Source: Acetobacteraceae bacterium B3987
Lineage (GTDB): Bacteria; Pseudomonadota; Alphaproteobacteria; Acetobacterales; Acetobacteraceae
NCBI GenBank assembly: GCA_026537415.1
Contig: JAFNMF010000024.1
Location: 1-45,919, forward strand
Reading direction: 5' to 3'
Length of the DNA stretch: 45,919 nucleotides
Positions 37,915 through 45,857 of the stretch are shown one piece after another. The notes beneath the pieces were generated by a model. It was not told where the DNA came from. It saw only the letters and a list, made by a program, of their open reading frames with translations, and searched no databases. The stretch's first letter is position 1; each line of letters begins with the position of its first letter. The position numbers and the translations under genes were made by a program.

Positions 37915-38286
37915 ATGCGTGTATGGACCCGTGTTCACCAGCCGGATGGCAGCCGGGTATGGAAGGCCGTTACGAGCGATCAGGGCAATATTGCATGGCT
38001 TCAGAACGCCCTGCTGCTCCAGCTGGGTGAAAGCCCCTTCTGGGCCGACTGGGGCATCCCCGTGCAGCAGACCCTCGTTTCCCGTGTCTGGCCGGATTAT
38101 TACCTGAACCTCACCCAACGCCGCTTCCGGGACATCTTCCCCAGCCTCCAGATCACCCGGCGGGATGGCGGCGATGGAGCGAACCCCATGTATGACATTT
38201 CCGTCATCCTCAATGACGGCACGTTCTATTCCAGTGCCCGACAGGCCTTCAATCAGGATTACAGCCAGACAGGACCGTGGAGCTGA
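37915..38286 (+). CDS. Baseplate protein, gp25-like by position
   Basis: 123 residues from ATG 37915 (AAAGGAACCAC upstream). VTSDQGNIAWLQNALLLQLGESPFWADWGIP resembles the '...DI.Q.I...L.T..GE....P.WG' region of gp25/W-type wedge proteins. The C-terminal half is beta-rich. It precedes the gpJ-like gene, as wedge proteins do. Moderate confidence on family. Confidence 0.6.
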   Translation: MRVWTRVHQPDGSRVWKAVTSDQGNIAWLQNALLLQLGESPFWADWGIPVQQTLVSRVWPDYYLNLTQRRFRDIFPSLQITRRDGGDGANPMYDISVILNDGTFYSSARQAFNQDYSQTGPWS

Positions 38287-38325
38287 CAGGCCACTCCCTC
38301 CTGCCGTCCCTCATGCCACCATGCC

Positions 38326-38349
38326 ACCCGCCCCTCCGGCGGGTTTTTT
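38326..38349 (+). terminator. Recurrent terminator module, variant copy 6
   Basis: ACCCGCC (38326-38332) / GGCGGGT (38338-38344) and TTTTTTATTGCCCGGAG, with the gpJ-like ATG 17 bases later. The stem sequence differs but the tail is the same as in copy 1. Confidence 0.85.
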
Positions 38350-38365
38350 ATTGCCCGGAGTTCTC

Positions 38366-39832
38366 ATGGCAACCATCGACATCAGCACCGCCCAGATTGC
38401 CCTGCTGGAAGACCAGTATCCCGGCCTGCTGACAACCCTTCAGAACAGCGGTGTCCAGCCCACGGCCCCGCAGACCCTGCGGGATCAGCTTGTCCAGCTC
38501 GCCACACAGCTCAGCCCGGGCGTGACCACCAATCTCCCCGGCTCTCTGGTAGAAGACATGGCCAGCACGGCCATCGGTGCCCTCGCCCAAATCGACCAGG
38601 CCAAGGTGGATTACATCAACAGCGTCTCCCCCCTGAACGCCACACCTTCCCTTCTGGATGAGTTCGGAGAGGTCTATGGCGTCAAGCGTGGTGCCGGAGC
38701 GAACCCCTCCGCTTATGTGACCTTCACGGGGCCGCCGGGCCTGTATCTGGCATCCGGCTTTCAGGTGTCGGACGGCATCTACACTTACGAGACGCAGGAA
38801 GGGGCCACCATTCCTTCCGGCGGTGTGCTGGTGAACATCTATGTCCTGTCCACCACATCCGGCACGACCATCATCCCGGAAAACAGCATCACGACCGTCG
38901 TCACGGGCGTGGCAGCCGGAACCAACCTGACCGTCACCAACCCTCAGAAAGGTACGCCGGGCACAGGGGCCGAGACGGACAGTGCCTACCGCTCCCGCAT
39001 CCTCCAGACCGGGATGCGTACTGTGCAGGGCACGCCGGGCTTCATCCGCTCCCGCCTGCTGAACGTGCCGAACGTGATCCCCCGCTCCATCGGCATCTCC
39101 CTTGCCTCCGGAATGGGTTACAGCGTCATGGTGGATGGCGGCGATCCCGCCCAGATTGCCGGAGCCATCTATGAAAGCTGCTTCGATCTGGCAGGCCTTC
39201 AAGGCAGCACGAACGCCATTGCCAGCATCACCAGCAGCAATCCCTGTGTCATCACGACCACACTGACCCACGGCCTAAAAGACGGCCAGCAAGTCACCAT
39301 CAGCAGGGAGACTGGGGCAACTACCATCAATGGCACCTTCACGGCCACCGTGCTGGATGCCAGCCGCTTCTCCATCCCGGTGGACACCACCAATGCCCCG
39401 CAGCATTCCGGCGATGGCGTGGTAGAGACCAACCCCCGCAACATGGAAGCCGTGGCCGTTGATGGTGTGGACAGCTACCCCATCCGTTTCATCCGCCCCC
39501 TCCAGCAGAAGGTGAGGCTTGTAGCCCATTGGAGCATTACCTCCGGCAATGTCGTGGATGATGCCACAGCTACCCAGATATGCGGACCGTCACTCTCAAA
39601 CTACATCAACGGCCTGACGATGGGGGCCCCCCTCTCCACCCTCCAGCTGGGCACAATCGTGGAAGCCACGCTGCTCCAGATCATGCCGGGGTCCGTCATC
39701 TCAAGCCTGCGCTTTGATGTGTTCCTGGATGATGTGCTGGCCACCCCGGAAGCAGATAGCGTCATCATCACCTGCGATCCGCAGAGCTACCTCGTCACCA
39801 GCCCCGACCAGATCAGCCTTGTGAGGGAATGA
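38366..39832 (+). CDS. Baseplate J-like protein with inserted beta domain
   Basis: 488 residues. The J-like pattern (LRDQLVQLATQLSPGVTTNLPGSLVEDMASTAIGALAQID; ETDSAYRSRILQTG; VPNVIPRSIGIS) extends over the ends. Between them (about residues 285-355) lies an inserted module, IASITSSNPCVITTTLTHGL...GQQVTISRETGATTINGTFT, a small beta domain known from other phage structural proteins. Forms the baseplate wedge together with the next protein. Confidence 0.82.
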   Translation: MATIDISTAQIALLEDQYPGLLTTLQNSGVQPTAPQTLRDQLVQLATQLSPGVTTNLPGSLVEDMASTAIGALAQIDQAKVDYINSVSPLNATPSLLDEFGEVYGVKRGAGANPSAYVTFTGPPGLYLASGFQVSDGIYTYETQEGATIPSGGVLVNIYVLSTTSGTTIIPENSITTVVTGVAAGTNLTVTNPQKGTPGTGAETDSAYRSRILQTGMRTVQGTPGFIRSRLLNVPNVIPRSIGISLASGMGYSVMVDGGDPAQIAGAIYESCFDLAGLQGSTNAIASITSSNPCVITTTLTHGLKDGQQVTISRETGATTINGTFTATVLDASRFSIPVDTTNAPQHSGDGVVETNPRNMEAVAVDGVDSYPIRFIRPLQQKVRLVAHWSITSGNVVDDATATQICGPSLSNYINGLTMGAPLSTLQLGTIVEATLLQIMPGSVISSLRFDVFLDDVLATPEADSVIITCDPQSYLVTSPDQISLVRE

Positions 39833-39833
39833 T

Positions 39834-40457
39834 ATGGCCACAGAACTGACAGCCCCTGCCTATCCGTACCAGCAATTCAGCGACGATGCCGACATCGTGG
39901 CCCTGTTCGATGCGTATAACCGCATGGCGCAGGGCACGCTGACATGGATGAATGACCACATCCTGCCCCTCTACATGCGCTCTAGCATCACGGGCGGCCT
40001 GCTGGATTACGCTGCCTACTGCCTCTATGGCCAACGGCGTTACCGCATCGGCTATGTCGATCTGGTCGATGCCAGCGGGGCCATTGATACGGCCTTAATC
40101 AATGCGCTCGCCATTGACGGTACGGACACTTTCGTCAGCACCGGAGGCACCTTTGTTTCCGATGACATCTTCAAGCGGGCTCTGACGTGGAACTACCACA
40201 AGGGCGACGGCTGCCAGTTCTCCATCCCGTGGCTGAAGAAGCGTGTCATGCGCTTCTTGACCGGAGAACAGGGCCACGCATGGCGTTTCAATGGCACGCT
40301 GCCCGTCAGCATCACCGTGTCCGGCCAGACCGTGACCATCACGGTCACTGCCGGGCTGGCAGACAGCACATTCATCAATGCGCTGCCCGTCCTCATACAG
40401 CGGGGCGTTCTCTCAGTCCCGGCCTCCCATTCCTACAGCGTGAAAGAAGGGAACTGA
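39834..40457 (+). CDS. Tail protein I-like wedge component
   Basis: 207 residues immediately after the J-like gene. LDAYNRMAQGTLTWMNDHILP and LDYAAYCLYGQRRYRIG near the N terminus, and IFKRALTWNYHKGDGCQFSIPWLKKRVMRFL in the middle, correspond to the gpI/DUF2612-like role of linking wedge to tail fibre. The C terminus is beta-rich. Role inferred from order and size. Confidence 0.65.
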   Translation: MATELTAPAYPYQQFSDDADIVALFDAYNRMAQGTLTWMNDHILPLYMRSSITGGLLDYAAYCLYGQRRYRIGYVDLVDASGAIDTALINALAIDGTDTFVSTGGTFVSDDIFKRALTWNYHKGDGCQFSIPWLKKRVMRFLTGEQGHAWRFNGTLPVSITVSGQTVTITVTAGLADSTFINALPVLIQRGVLSVPASHSYSVKEGN

Positions 40458-40464
40458 TGTTCTG

Positions 40465-41181
40465 ATGTTCCAATTTTCCAACCGTGTGCGGACCATCCTT
40501 GCCCGCAACATCACTGTCGGCGATACGGACCTGATTGCCGCCAGCGGTACCGGGGCAGAGTTCCCTAGTCCGACAAGCCCAGGGGACGCCATTGCCCTGA
40601 CACTGGTCTCTGCCAGTAACAGCCGACACTATGAGATCGTGTACTGCGTGAAGCGCAATGGCGACACCTTTACCGTCTGGCGAGGACAGGAAGGAACCAC
40701 CCCTCTGCCCTTCCAGAGTGGGGATATGGTCTCCCTCAACATGACGGCTGCTCTGTATCGCCGCATGGCACAGGCGGGCTATCTGGGTCAGTTCTCGCAG
40801 GAAGTGGCTCAGTCCCCCTCAGCCTACCGGAAGGGGGCCATCGTCTGCGATGGTACGGACGCCGCCGTTTACTGGATTTCACTGCAAGACCAGAACAGCA
40901 CTGCGCCCACCGCTGACAATCCAACATGGTTAAAGCTGGACATACATGCGCTCAACTCCGCTGTTCTGCTGGATGCGGCTGACGGTGCCCTTTTCCCTCC
41001 CCCAGCGCACTACCTCACCGGCACCTATGATGATGTTGATGAGACCTTCTTTACCCGAGAGCAGGCCAGCATCGCCGTGAAGCTCTCATCTCAACTGGCA
41101 TGGGCCGCAAACCAGCAGCAATGGGCCAGATTTAAGCAAATGCTAATTGTTCAGGCAAAAAAAGCGGGGTTGTATAAATGA
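40465..41181 (+). CDS. Tail fibre adaptor-like protein
   Basis: 238 residues. An N-terminal beta-rich region with WRGQEGTTPLPFQSGDMVSL (the 'V.RGqeGT.A..f..Gd.V' motif of fibre-attachment proteins), then CDGTDAAVYWISLQDQNSTA and a helical C terminus. It probably attaches the following tailspike to the baseplate. ATGA-like overlap with the spike gene (41178-41181). Confidence 0.65.
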   Translation: MFQFSNRVRTILARNITVGDTDLIAASGTGAEFPSPTSPGDAIALTLVSASNSRHYEIVYCVKRNGDTFTVWRGQEGTTPLPFQSGDMVSLNMTAALYRRMAQAGYLGQFSQEVAQSPSAYRKGAIVCDGTDAAVYWISLQDQNSTAPTADNPTWLKLDIHALNSAVLLDAADGALFPPPAHYLTGTYDDVDETFFTREQASIAVKLSSQLAWAANQQQWARFKQMLIVQAKKAGLYK

Positions 41182-42806
41182 GCGCAATTCTCACATCTTC
41201 CACCAGCCTGACTGACGTCATCCAGACGTCACAGGGGCGCAATTTCTCCGAATATGCGCCGCTGGGCCATTTCTTTGCCACGCCTTACCGTAATGAGACC
41301 TATAACCGGGCGTACACTCCGGTCGCTGGAGCCCCGCAAATTGGAGCGGTGACAGCGGGCATCATCAACCAGGGCCGGCATATCCCGTGGATCAACGACC
41401 CCTGCCGAGCCATCTGGGACGAGGACAACCAGATATGGCGTGCCTTCGTGCTGACCAGCGATAACCCGGAAAACCCGCAACAAACATGGGTTGAGGTCGT
41501 TTCGCCCGACCTGGTGAACTGGGTTGCCAACCGTATCCCCTTCTATCTCGACAATCTCGAACAGCCTACGCTCTGGGGTGGTTCTTTTGTTGTGGATGAA
41601 AAAGGCACAGCGGGTTACGGGCCGGATGCCGTTATCTATCTGATTTCAGTGCCCGGCGGTGGTGGCTACAACCAGCAGAGCATTGCCCGTTTTATTGCAC
41701 CACGGCTGGGTATGGCCCCCGTTTATGACGGGATCGTGCTGGGCAACCCCGGGGTTGGAGATGTTGTTCATGCTCCCGGCATGGATTTCAGAGATCCACG
41801 TGTGGATTGGGATGAAGCTGCTGGACACTGGCTGATGAAGCTGACCGTGGGCTACGGCGTCGCTTTCTACTCATCACCAGACCTGAAAACATGGTCGTTC
41901 CTCAGCGTGCTTGATCTCTCCGCCTGGCAGCAGATTGAGACCCCCGATCTGGTCCCAATGATTGCCCCGGATGGCAGCCGTAAATGGGTGCTGTTCTTCT
42001 CCCTGAAGACATGGGAAGGCCAGCCTTATTCCACTGTTGGCTATCTGGTGGGAAGCTGGGACGGCACCAAGTTCACACCGGATTTCTCCACACCAAAACT
42101 CCTGAACTGGGGCAGCGATTATTACGCTCAGGCCGTGTGGCAGAAGGACGGAAAGACCTATTGCTGGGCCTGGATGGGGAACTGGAATTACTCGTTCGAG
42201 ACCCCATCGCAGGGCTTCCGAGGAAACCAGTCTCTCGTCACGACTCTAACTCTGGCAAGGGATGCAGCGGGATCGTTCTTCCTCCAAATTGCCCCATTGG
42301 CAGCACAGGAGCGGCAATATCCCAGTTACGAACAGTATAATCCGCCACGTCTCTCTGCTGCTGGCACAACATCATGGCAGCCAGATCTGGGGAACCCCGG
42401 CCTGTCCTGGCGAGCAGACTTCTCGCTGTTCCGTGCCAGTCCGGAGGCATGGCCTAAAGCGATCACCTTTGAGTTCTGTTCTGACGGGACACATTACACA
42501 CGGTTGCTGATCCAGCCTGCTGCCGGGACCGTTACTCTGCAACGTGCCAATAGCGGGCTGACACCCCTGATAACCAATGGTGAAACGGCGCAGTCCCTCT
42601 GGAAAGAAGACCGTGTTGCCCCGTTGGCGGCCCCGCTGGAATATCACGTGACGGTGATTTTTGATGTCTCGACTGTGGAGGTCGTCATCAATGGGCAGCT
42701 CTATATTTCCAGTCTGATCTACCCCCCTGAAACGGCCTTTGGGCAAACGCTCAGCGTATCAGGGGATGGTGCAGCACTGGTTCGTTTTTTCAAAATTTCA
42801 TGCTGA
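41178..42806 (+). CDS. GH32-family tailspike, probable levan/fructan hydrolase
   Basis: 542 residues with every key GH32 element in order. Nucleophile Asp74 in WINDPCRAIW (family WMNDPNG). Transition-state Asp206 in FRDPRV. Acid/base Glu254 in QIETPDLVP (family ECPDL). DYYAQAVW (314-321; family DFYAAQ) and WMGNWNY (332-338). The C-terminal beta-sandwich (about 395-542) ends in GH32C-like LRVLVDRSSVEVF-type sequence, here VIFDVSTVEVVINGQ. No signal peptide. Located among tail genes with a short N-terminal adaptor, so it should be a virion enzyme degrading beta-fructan exopolysaccharide. The NDPC variant of NDPN is unusual. Confidence 0.88.
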   Translation: MSAILTSSTSLTDVIQTSQGRNFSEYAPLGHFFATPYRNETYNRAYTPVAGAPQIGAVTAGIINQGRHIPWINDPCRAIWDEDNQIWRAFVLTSDNPENPQQTWVEVVSPDLVNWVANRIPFYLDNLEQPTLWGGSFVVDEKGTAGYGPDAVIYLISVPGGGGYNQQSIARFIAPRLGMAPVYDGIVLGNPGVGDVVHAPGMDFRDPRVDWDEAAGHWLMKLTVGYGVAFYSSPDLKTWSFLSVLDLSAWQQIETPDLVPMIAPDGSRKWVLFFSLKTWEGQPYSTVGYLVGSWDGTKFTPDFSTPKLLNWGSDYYAQAVWQKDGKTYCWAWMGNWNYSFETPSQGFRGNQSLVTTLTLARDAAGSFFLQIAPLAAQERQYPSYEQYNPPRLSAAGTTSWQPDLGNPGLSWRADFSLFRASPEAWPKAITFEFCSDGTHYTRLLIQPAAGTVTLQRANSGLTPLITNGETAQSLWKEDRVAPLAAPLEYHVTVIFDVSTVEVVINGQLYISSLIYPPETAFGQTLSVSGDGAALVRFFKISC

Positions 42807-42813
42807 GGTAATC

Positions 42814-43437
42814 ATGGCATTTCTTAAGCAAACAGACCCCGTAGCTGGGCAGCCTGTCACTGTCACAATCCCCTATCTGGACCAGACAGGCACGCTACAG
42901 TTCGGCCAGATCAAAGTTCCGCCGGGCAAGGACGCAACCCTGCCGGACAACCTTCTGACAACAGATGCGATCCAGAATTACGTTCTGGGCAATCTCGGAC
43001 AGGGAGCCAACGACCAGCAGGCTGTTGGGGTTCACTGGAACGGGGAGAATGACACGCCTGAAATGGTCTATGGCAACCTGAAAGACCAGAAATACAGCAA
43101 TCTTCTGGGAAGCAATCAAAATGGGCTTTACCTGACGAATTTCGGAAATGTCGTGCCGGAAATACAGGCAGGGAAACGGCAGATGATCCAGAGATTTACC
43201 GCAACCAATGTCAAGGATGGTGATATTATTACGTTTCCACAGGCATTTACGGACGATAATGTGAGCTTGATGGTATTTCCAAAGTTGCCAAATGCAAACG
43301 GGAACTGGGATTTTCCTATTTGTGGCTACGGGGGCGTCAGCCGGTACAATTTTGGCTGTAGCCGTGCCTATCTGGGCAGCACACCTAAAACAGAGCCCGG
43401 GGATATTTCTGTAATTGCTATTGGAGGCATTGGATAA
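42814..43437 (+). CDS. Tail appendage protein
   Basis: 207 residues from ATG 42814 (GAGGTAATC upstream). The N-terminal half is low in charge with IPYLDQTGTLQFGQIKVPPG. The C terminus (MVFPKLPNANGNWDFPICGYGG) is glycine/aromatic-rich as in fibre tips. It overlaps the following assembly-like gene. Possibly a second receptor-binding protein. No family assigned. Confidence 0.55.
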   Translation: MAFLKQTDPVAGQPVTVTIPYLDQTGTLQFGQIKVPPGKDATLPDNLLTTDAIQNYVLGNLGQGANDQQAVGVHWNGENDTPEMVYGNLKDQKYSNLLGSNQNGLYLTNFGNVVPEIQAGKRQMIQRFTATNVKDGDIITFPQAFTDDNVSLMVFPKLPNANGNWDFPICGYGGVSRYNFGCSRAYLGSTPKTEPGDISVIAIGGIG

Positions 43438-43859
43438 TGAGTAACAAATACTATGCCGTTATTAAGGCTGGAGCTGACTTGACCAAACCATGTCTGGTCA
43501 TGGGCTGGGTTGCGCAGGATGGTACCAGCACCCCCTATCAGGCCGCCCCCGGCTTTGAGGCGATCCCCCTTGAGATCAGTGATGAAGATTGGGCCATGCG
43601 GACGCAGGGACCGCAGAACCCAACACAGATCAACCAGGGCAAGCTGGAACCGTATGTTGCGCCGGTACCAAGCCTCAAAGAACAGGCCGAAACCGCCTTA
43701 CAACGGGCCAGAATGACCGTTTACAACGAGTTCGGCATCCTCGGCGAGCCAACCCCGGCAGCATGGGTCACCTACCTGCGGTCGCTGATGGGCATTGCCA
43801 ACGGCACGGACACGACCACCACGGCTCTGCCTGCCGCCCCGAGTGATACGGCGGGCTAA
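43437..43859 (+). CDS. Tail fibre assembly-like protein
   Basis: 140 residues. N-terminal YYAVIKAGADLTKPCLVMGW and a C-terminal helical segment (ALQRARMTVYNEFGILGEPTPAAWVTYLRSL) of the kind found in fibre assembly/chaperone proteins, with a threonine/alanine tail. It directly follows the appendage gene (TAATGA overlap) and precedes a terminator. Confidence 0.6.
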   Translation: MSNKYYAVIKAGADLTKPCLVMGWVAQDGTSTPYQAAPGFEAIPLEISDEDWAMRTQGPQNPTQINQGKLEPYVAPVPSLKEQAETALQRARMTVYNEFGILGEPTPAAWVTYLRSLMGIANGTDTTTTALPAAPSDTAG

Positions 43860-43885
43860 TCCCGCCAGACAGCCCAAACCATGAC

Positions 43886-43911
43886 AACCGCCCTTTGAGG
43901 CGGTTTTTTTG
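43886..43911 (+). terminator. Terminator between tail and lysis modules
   Basis: AACCGCC (43886-43892) - CTTTG - GGCGGTT (43898-43904) followed by a run of seven T residues. Confidence 0.88.
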
Positions 43912-43926
43912 TACCTAGAGGATAAA

Positions 43927-44229
43927 ATGACTGACCAGCTACCCGGGCCGCCGCCCTTTGTGACGCTGAATGAGCGTGTTGCAGCATTGGAGGCTGTGCA
44001 GGCACGTCATGACGATGACATCGCAAAACTGTCCGACAAGATCGACAATTTGGCCCGTGAACAACGGGCCGGACTGGATGCGCTGAGCGAACAAATCGCC
44101 GCAACCATCTCCACCCGCTCCCGCCTTATTACCGCCGCCATTACCGGCAGCGCAGCCTTTGGGGGCGGTGTTGCGGTGGGGCTGTACCAGCTCCTCCACA
44201 CACTCAACCCGCATCTCTTTGGAGGTTGA
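43927..44229 (+). CDS. Coiled-coil/TM protein of the lysis module
   Basis: 100 residues from ATG 43927. Coiled coil (LNERVAALEAVQARHDDDIAKLSDKIDNLA) then a C-terminal membrane segment (LITAAITGSAAFGGGVAVGLYQLL). This is the XhlA-like layout. It precedes the endolysin, so a holin-like or holin-partner role is likely. Confidence 0.65.
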   Translation: MTDQLPGPPPFVTLNERVAALEAVQARHDDDIAKLSDKIDNLAREQRAGLDALSEQIAATISTRSRLITAAITGSAAFGGGVAVGLYQLLHTLNPHLFGG

Positions 44230-44230
44230 C

Positions 44231-44656
44231 ATGACTCCCCGTGGCATCCGCAACAACAATCCCGGCAACCTGAACTTCGCTCACCAGCCCGGCGCAGTTC
44301 TGGAACCCGGACCGAACGCCCGCTTTGCTCGCTTCCCTACAGCGGAAGCGGGGCTTGCCGCCCTCCGGGACCAGCTTTGTCGCTACATCACACGGGATGG
44401 CATCGACACGGTGGCAGGCATCATCAGCAAATGGGCACCGCCCAGCGAGAATGATACGGCAGCCTATATCCGGGGCGTAGCGCATTCTCTGGGTACCGAG
44501 CCGGATACCCAGCTAGGCCAGCCTACTCCCCGCCTGCTCACCGGCCTGATGAATGCCATCATCCGCTTTGAGAACGGCCAGAACCCTTATGGGTCTCTGG
44601 TCACGCGGGTGGCAGGGAACATACCCTCCTCCGCCGGGCACGGAGCCGCAGCATGA
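44231..44656 (+). CDS. Endolysin (P5-type peptidoglycan hydrolase family)
   Basis: 141 residues. RGIRNNNPGNLNFAHQPGAV, FPTAEAGLAALRDQL, VAGIISKWAPPSENDTAAYI and the LTGLMNAIIRFENG ending match the family of phage 'structural protein P5' lytic hydrolases. Compact single domain without a signal peptide, so it needs a holin. ATGA overlap with the holin gene. Confidence 0.82.
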   Translation: MTPRGIRNNNPGNLNFAHQPGAVLEPGPNARFARFPTAEAGLAALRDQLCRYITRDGIDTVAGIISKWAPPSENDTAAYIRGVAHSLGTEPDTQLGQPTPRLLTGLMNAIIRFENGQNPYGSLVTRVAGNIPSSAGHGAAA

Positions 44657-44916
44657 CGATCTTCCTTCGCATCCTGCATTGGCTCCGACAGCCAACGACA
44701 TTGCAGGGCCTCGCCCTGATTGTGGCCGGTCTGGCCGGGGCTGCAACGGGCGGCCTTGATGCCAACCTTGCGTCAACACTTCTTATTGCCTCTGTACCCC
44801 TTCTCCTCCCGGACAACAGCACGGCCCGCACTGTAGCCTCTGCTGCCATTCCTCCGGTTGTCGAGGTTCTGGAAAAGAACGCCACAGCCGGAAAGGAACC
44901 CAGCAAGCCGGGTTGA
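44653..44916 (+). CDS. Holin-like protein
   Basis: 87 residues with two hydrophobic segments (TLQGLALIVAGLAGAATGGL and ASTLLIASVPLLLP) and a polar tail (EVLEKNATAGKEPSKPG). Coupled to the endolysin. Size and topology fit a class II holin that permeabilises the inner membrane. Confidence 0.72.
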   Translation: MTIFLRILHWLRQPTTLQGLALIVAGLAGAATGGLDANLASTLLIASVPLLLPDNSTARTVASAAIPPVVEVLEKNATAGKEPSKPG

Positions 44917-44964
44917 CTGAACCCGGTTGCTCCATCCCTCACAGACACAAACAAGGATCGTATC

Positions 44965-45261
44965 ATGCCCCAAACCAACACTGCCTCTTCCGTCATTGAC
45001 GGCCTGTTCGCTCTCATTGAGGGCGCAATGGGTGATAGCGAGAGCGTCAAGACCAAAACACGCCTTCATCTAGCCTCTACCATTCTTGGCGGCATCTCTG
45101 ATGAGGCTGCATCCCTTCTGGAAGGTCGCTTTGATACCTCCGCTCTCTTTGCTGGCATCAACCGTGTCGAAGGCGGCCTTTCTGAAGTGGAGGGCGGCAT
45201 CAAGGATGTTCTGGCTGCTGTTAAGACAAAGAAGACGGCACAGGTCAGTTCCGCAGCATGA
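44965..45261 (+). CDS. Hypothetical protein of the lysis module
   Basis: 98 residues; start preceded by CAAGGATCGTATC. Helical, without membrane segments (VIDGLFALIEGAMGDSESVK; SALFAGINRVEGGLSEVEGG). ATGA overlap with the next gene. No family recognised. Confidence 0.6.
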   Translation: MPQTNTASSVIDGLFALIEGAMGDSESVKTKTRLHLASTILGGISDEAASLLEGRFDTSALFAGINRVEGGLSEVEGGIKDVLAAVKTKKTAQVSSAA

Positions 45262-45494
45262 TCTACGCTTATGCCGGTCTGGGGGTGGCGTTCATCGCCG
45301 CCCTCACCCTATTCGGCTGGGTTCTGTATCGAGCCGGTCGTAACGCCGCCCGTGTCCTGTCTGAACAGCAGAACGTGACTGAGGCCAACATCCAGAACGC
45401 CACCCTCGCCCGCATGAATGAAGCCGCCTCCACGGCACCCCAGACGGATGATGAGATGTTGGCCAAGCTCCGAGACGGAAAGGAAGGCCAATGA
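45258..45494 (+). CDS. Inner-membrane spanin-like protein
   Basis: 78 residues: an N-terminal transmembrane helix (AGLGVAFIAALTLFGWVLYR) followed by a hydrophilic helical tail (ARVLSEQQNVTEANIQNATL). This topology plus the following lipoprotein gene suggests the i-spanin of an i/o-spanin pair, although it is short. Coupled on both sides by four-base overlaps. Confidence 0.65.
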   Translation: MIYAYAGLGVAFIAALTLFGWVLYRAGRNAARVLSEQQNVTEANIQNATLARMNEAASTAPQTDDEMLAKLRDGKEGQ

Positions 45495-45748
45495 TGAAAA
45501 AGGAAAGGCAGCTCTGGCTATACGTCCCCTGCGCTTTAGTTCTGGCTTGTGGCATCCTATTGGGAGGATGCAGCGAGGTGCGCATCCGCCAGCAGTGTCT
45601 CAACCTCCGGACGCCAACGGTAGAGCAGCAACAGGGAGCCTATGCCGAGATGGTGGCTCACCCAGAGCTGAAGAATGTCCGTATTCAAGCGGCTGATCTG
45701 GATTATGCCCTGCGGGAAAATGCGGCCTGCTGGGGGAAAAAGCCCTGA
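45491..45748 (+). CDS. Outer-membrane spanin-like lipoprotein
   Basis: 85 residues with basic N terminus, hydrophobic core and lipobox LLGGC (lipidated Cys27). The mature part is short and charged (EVRIRQQCLNLRTPTVEQQQ). With the preceding membrane protein it would bridge the envelope in the last lysis step. Last gene of the prophage. Confidence 0.75.
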   Translation: MMKKERQLWLYVPCALVLACGILLGGCSEVRIRQQCLNLRTPTVEQQQGAYAEMVAHPELKNVRIQAADLDYALRENAACWGKKP

Positions 45749-45755
45749 AAGTACC

Positions 45756-45776
45756 GTGTCAGATTTGTGTCAATTT
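45756..45776. other. Putative integrase arm-binding repeats, right
   Basis: GTGTCAGATTT and GTGTCAATTT in tandem. The second recurs at 142-151 next to int. The rest of 45749-45857 shows no gene. Confidence 0.45.
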
Positions 45777-45857
45777 ATTTGACGACTCTTACGCAAAAAT
45801 ACACAATCGCCCTACCACGATGACAGCAGGACAACCCGCCACACAGAAGACAAACTG

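Noticed and set aside
38348-39271. 307-residue open frame on the minus strand under the J-like gene
   Set aside because: Antisense shadow; composition rich in Gly/His/Asp repeats without motif.
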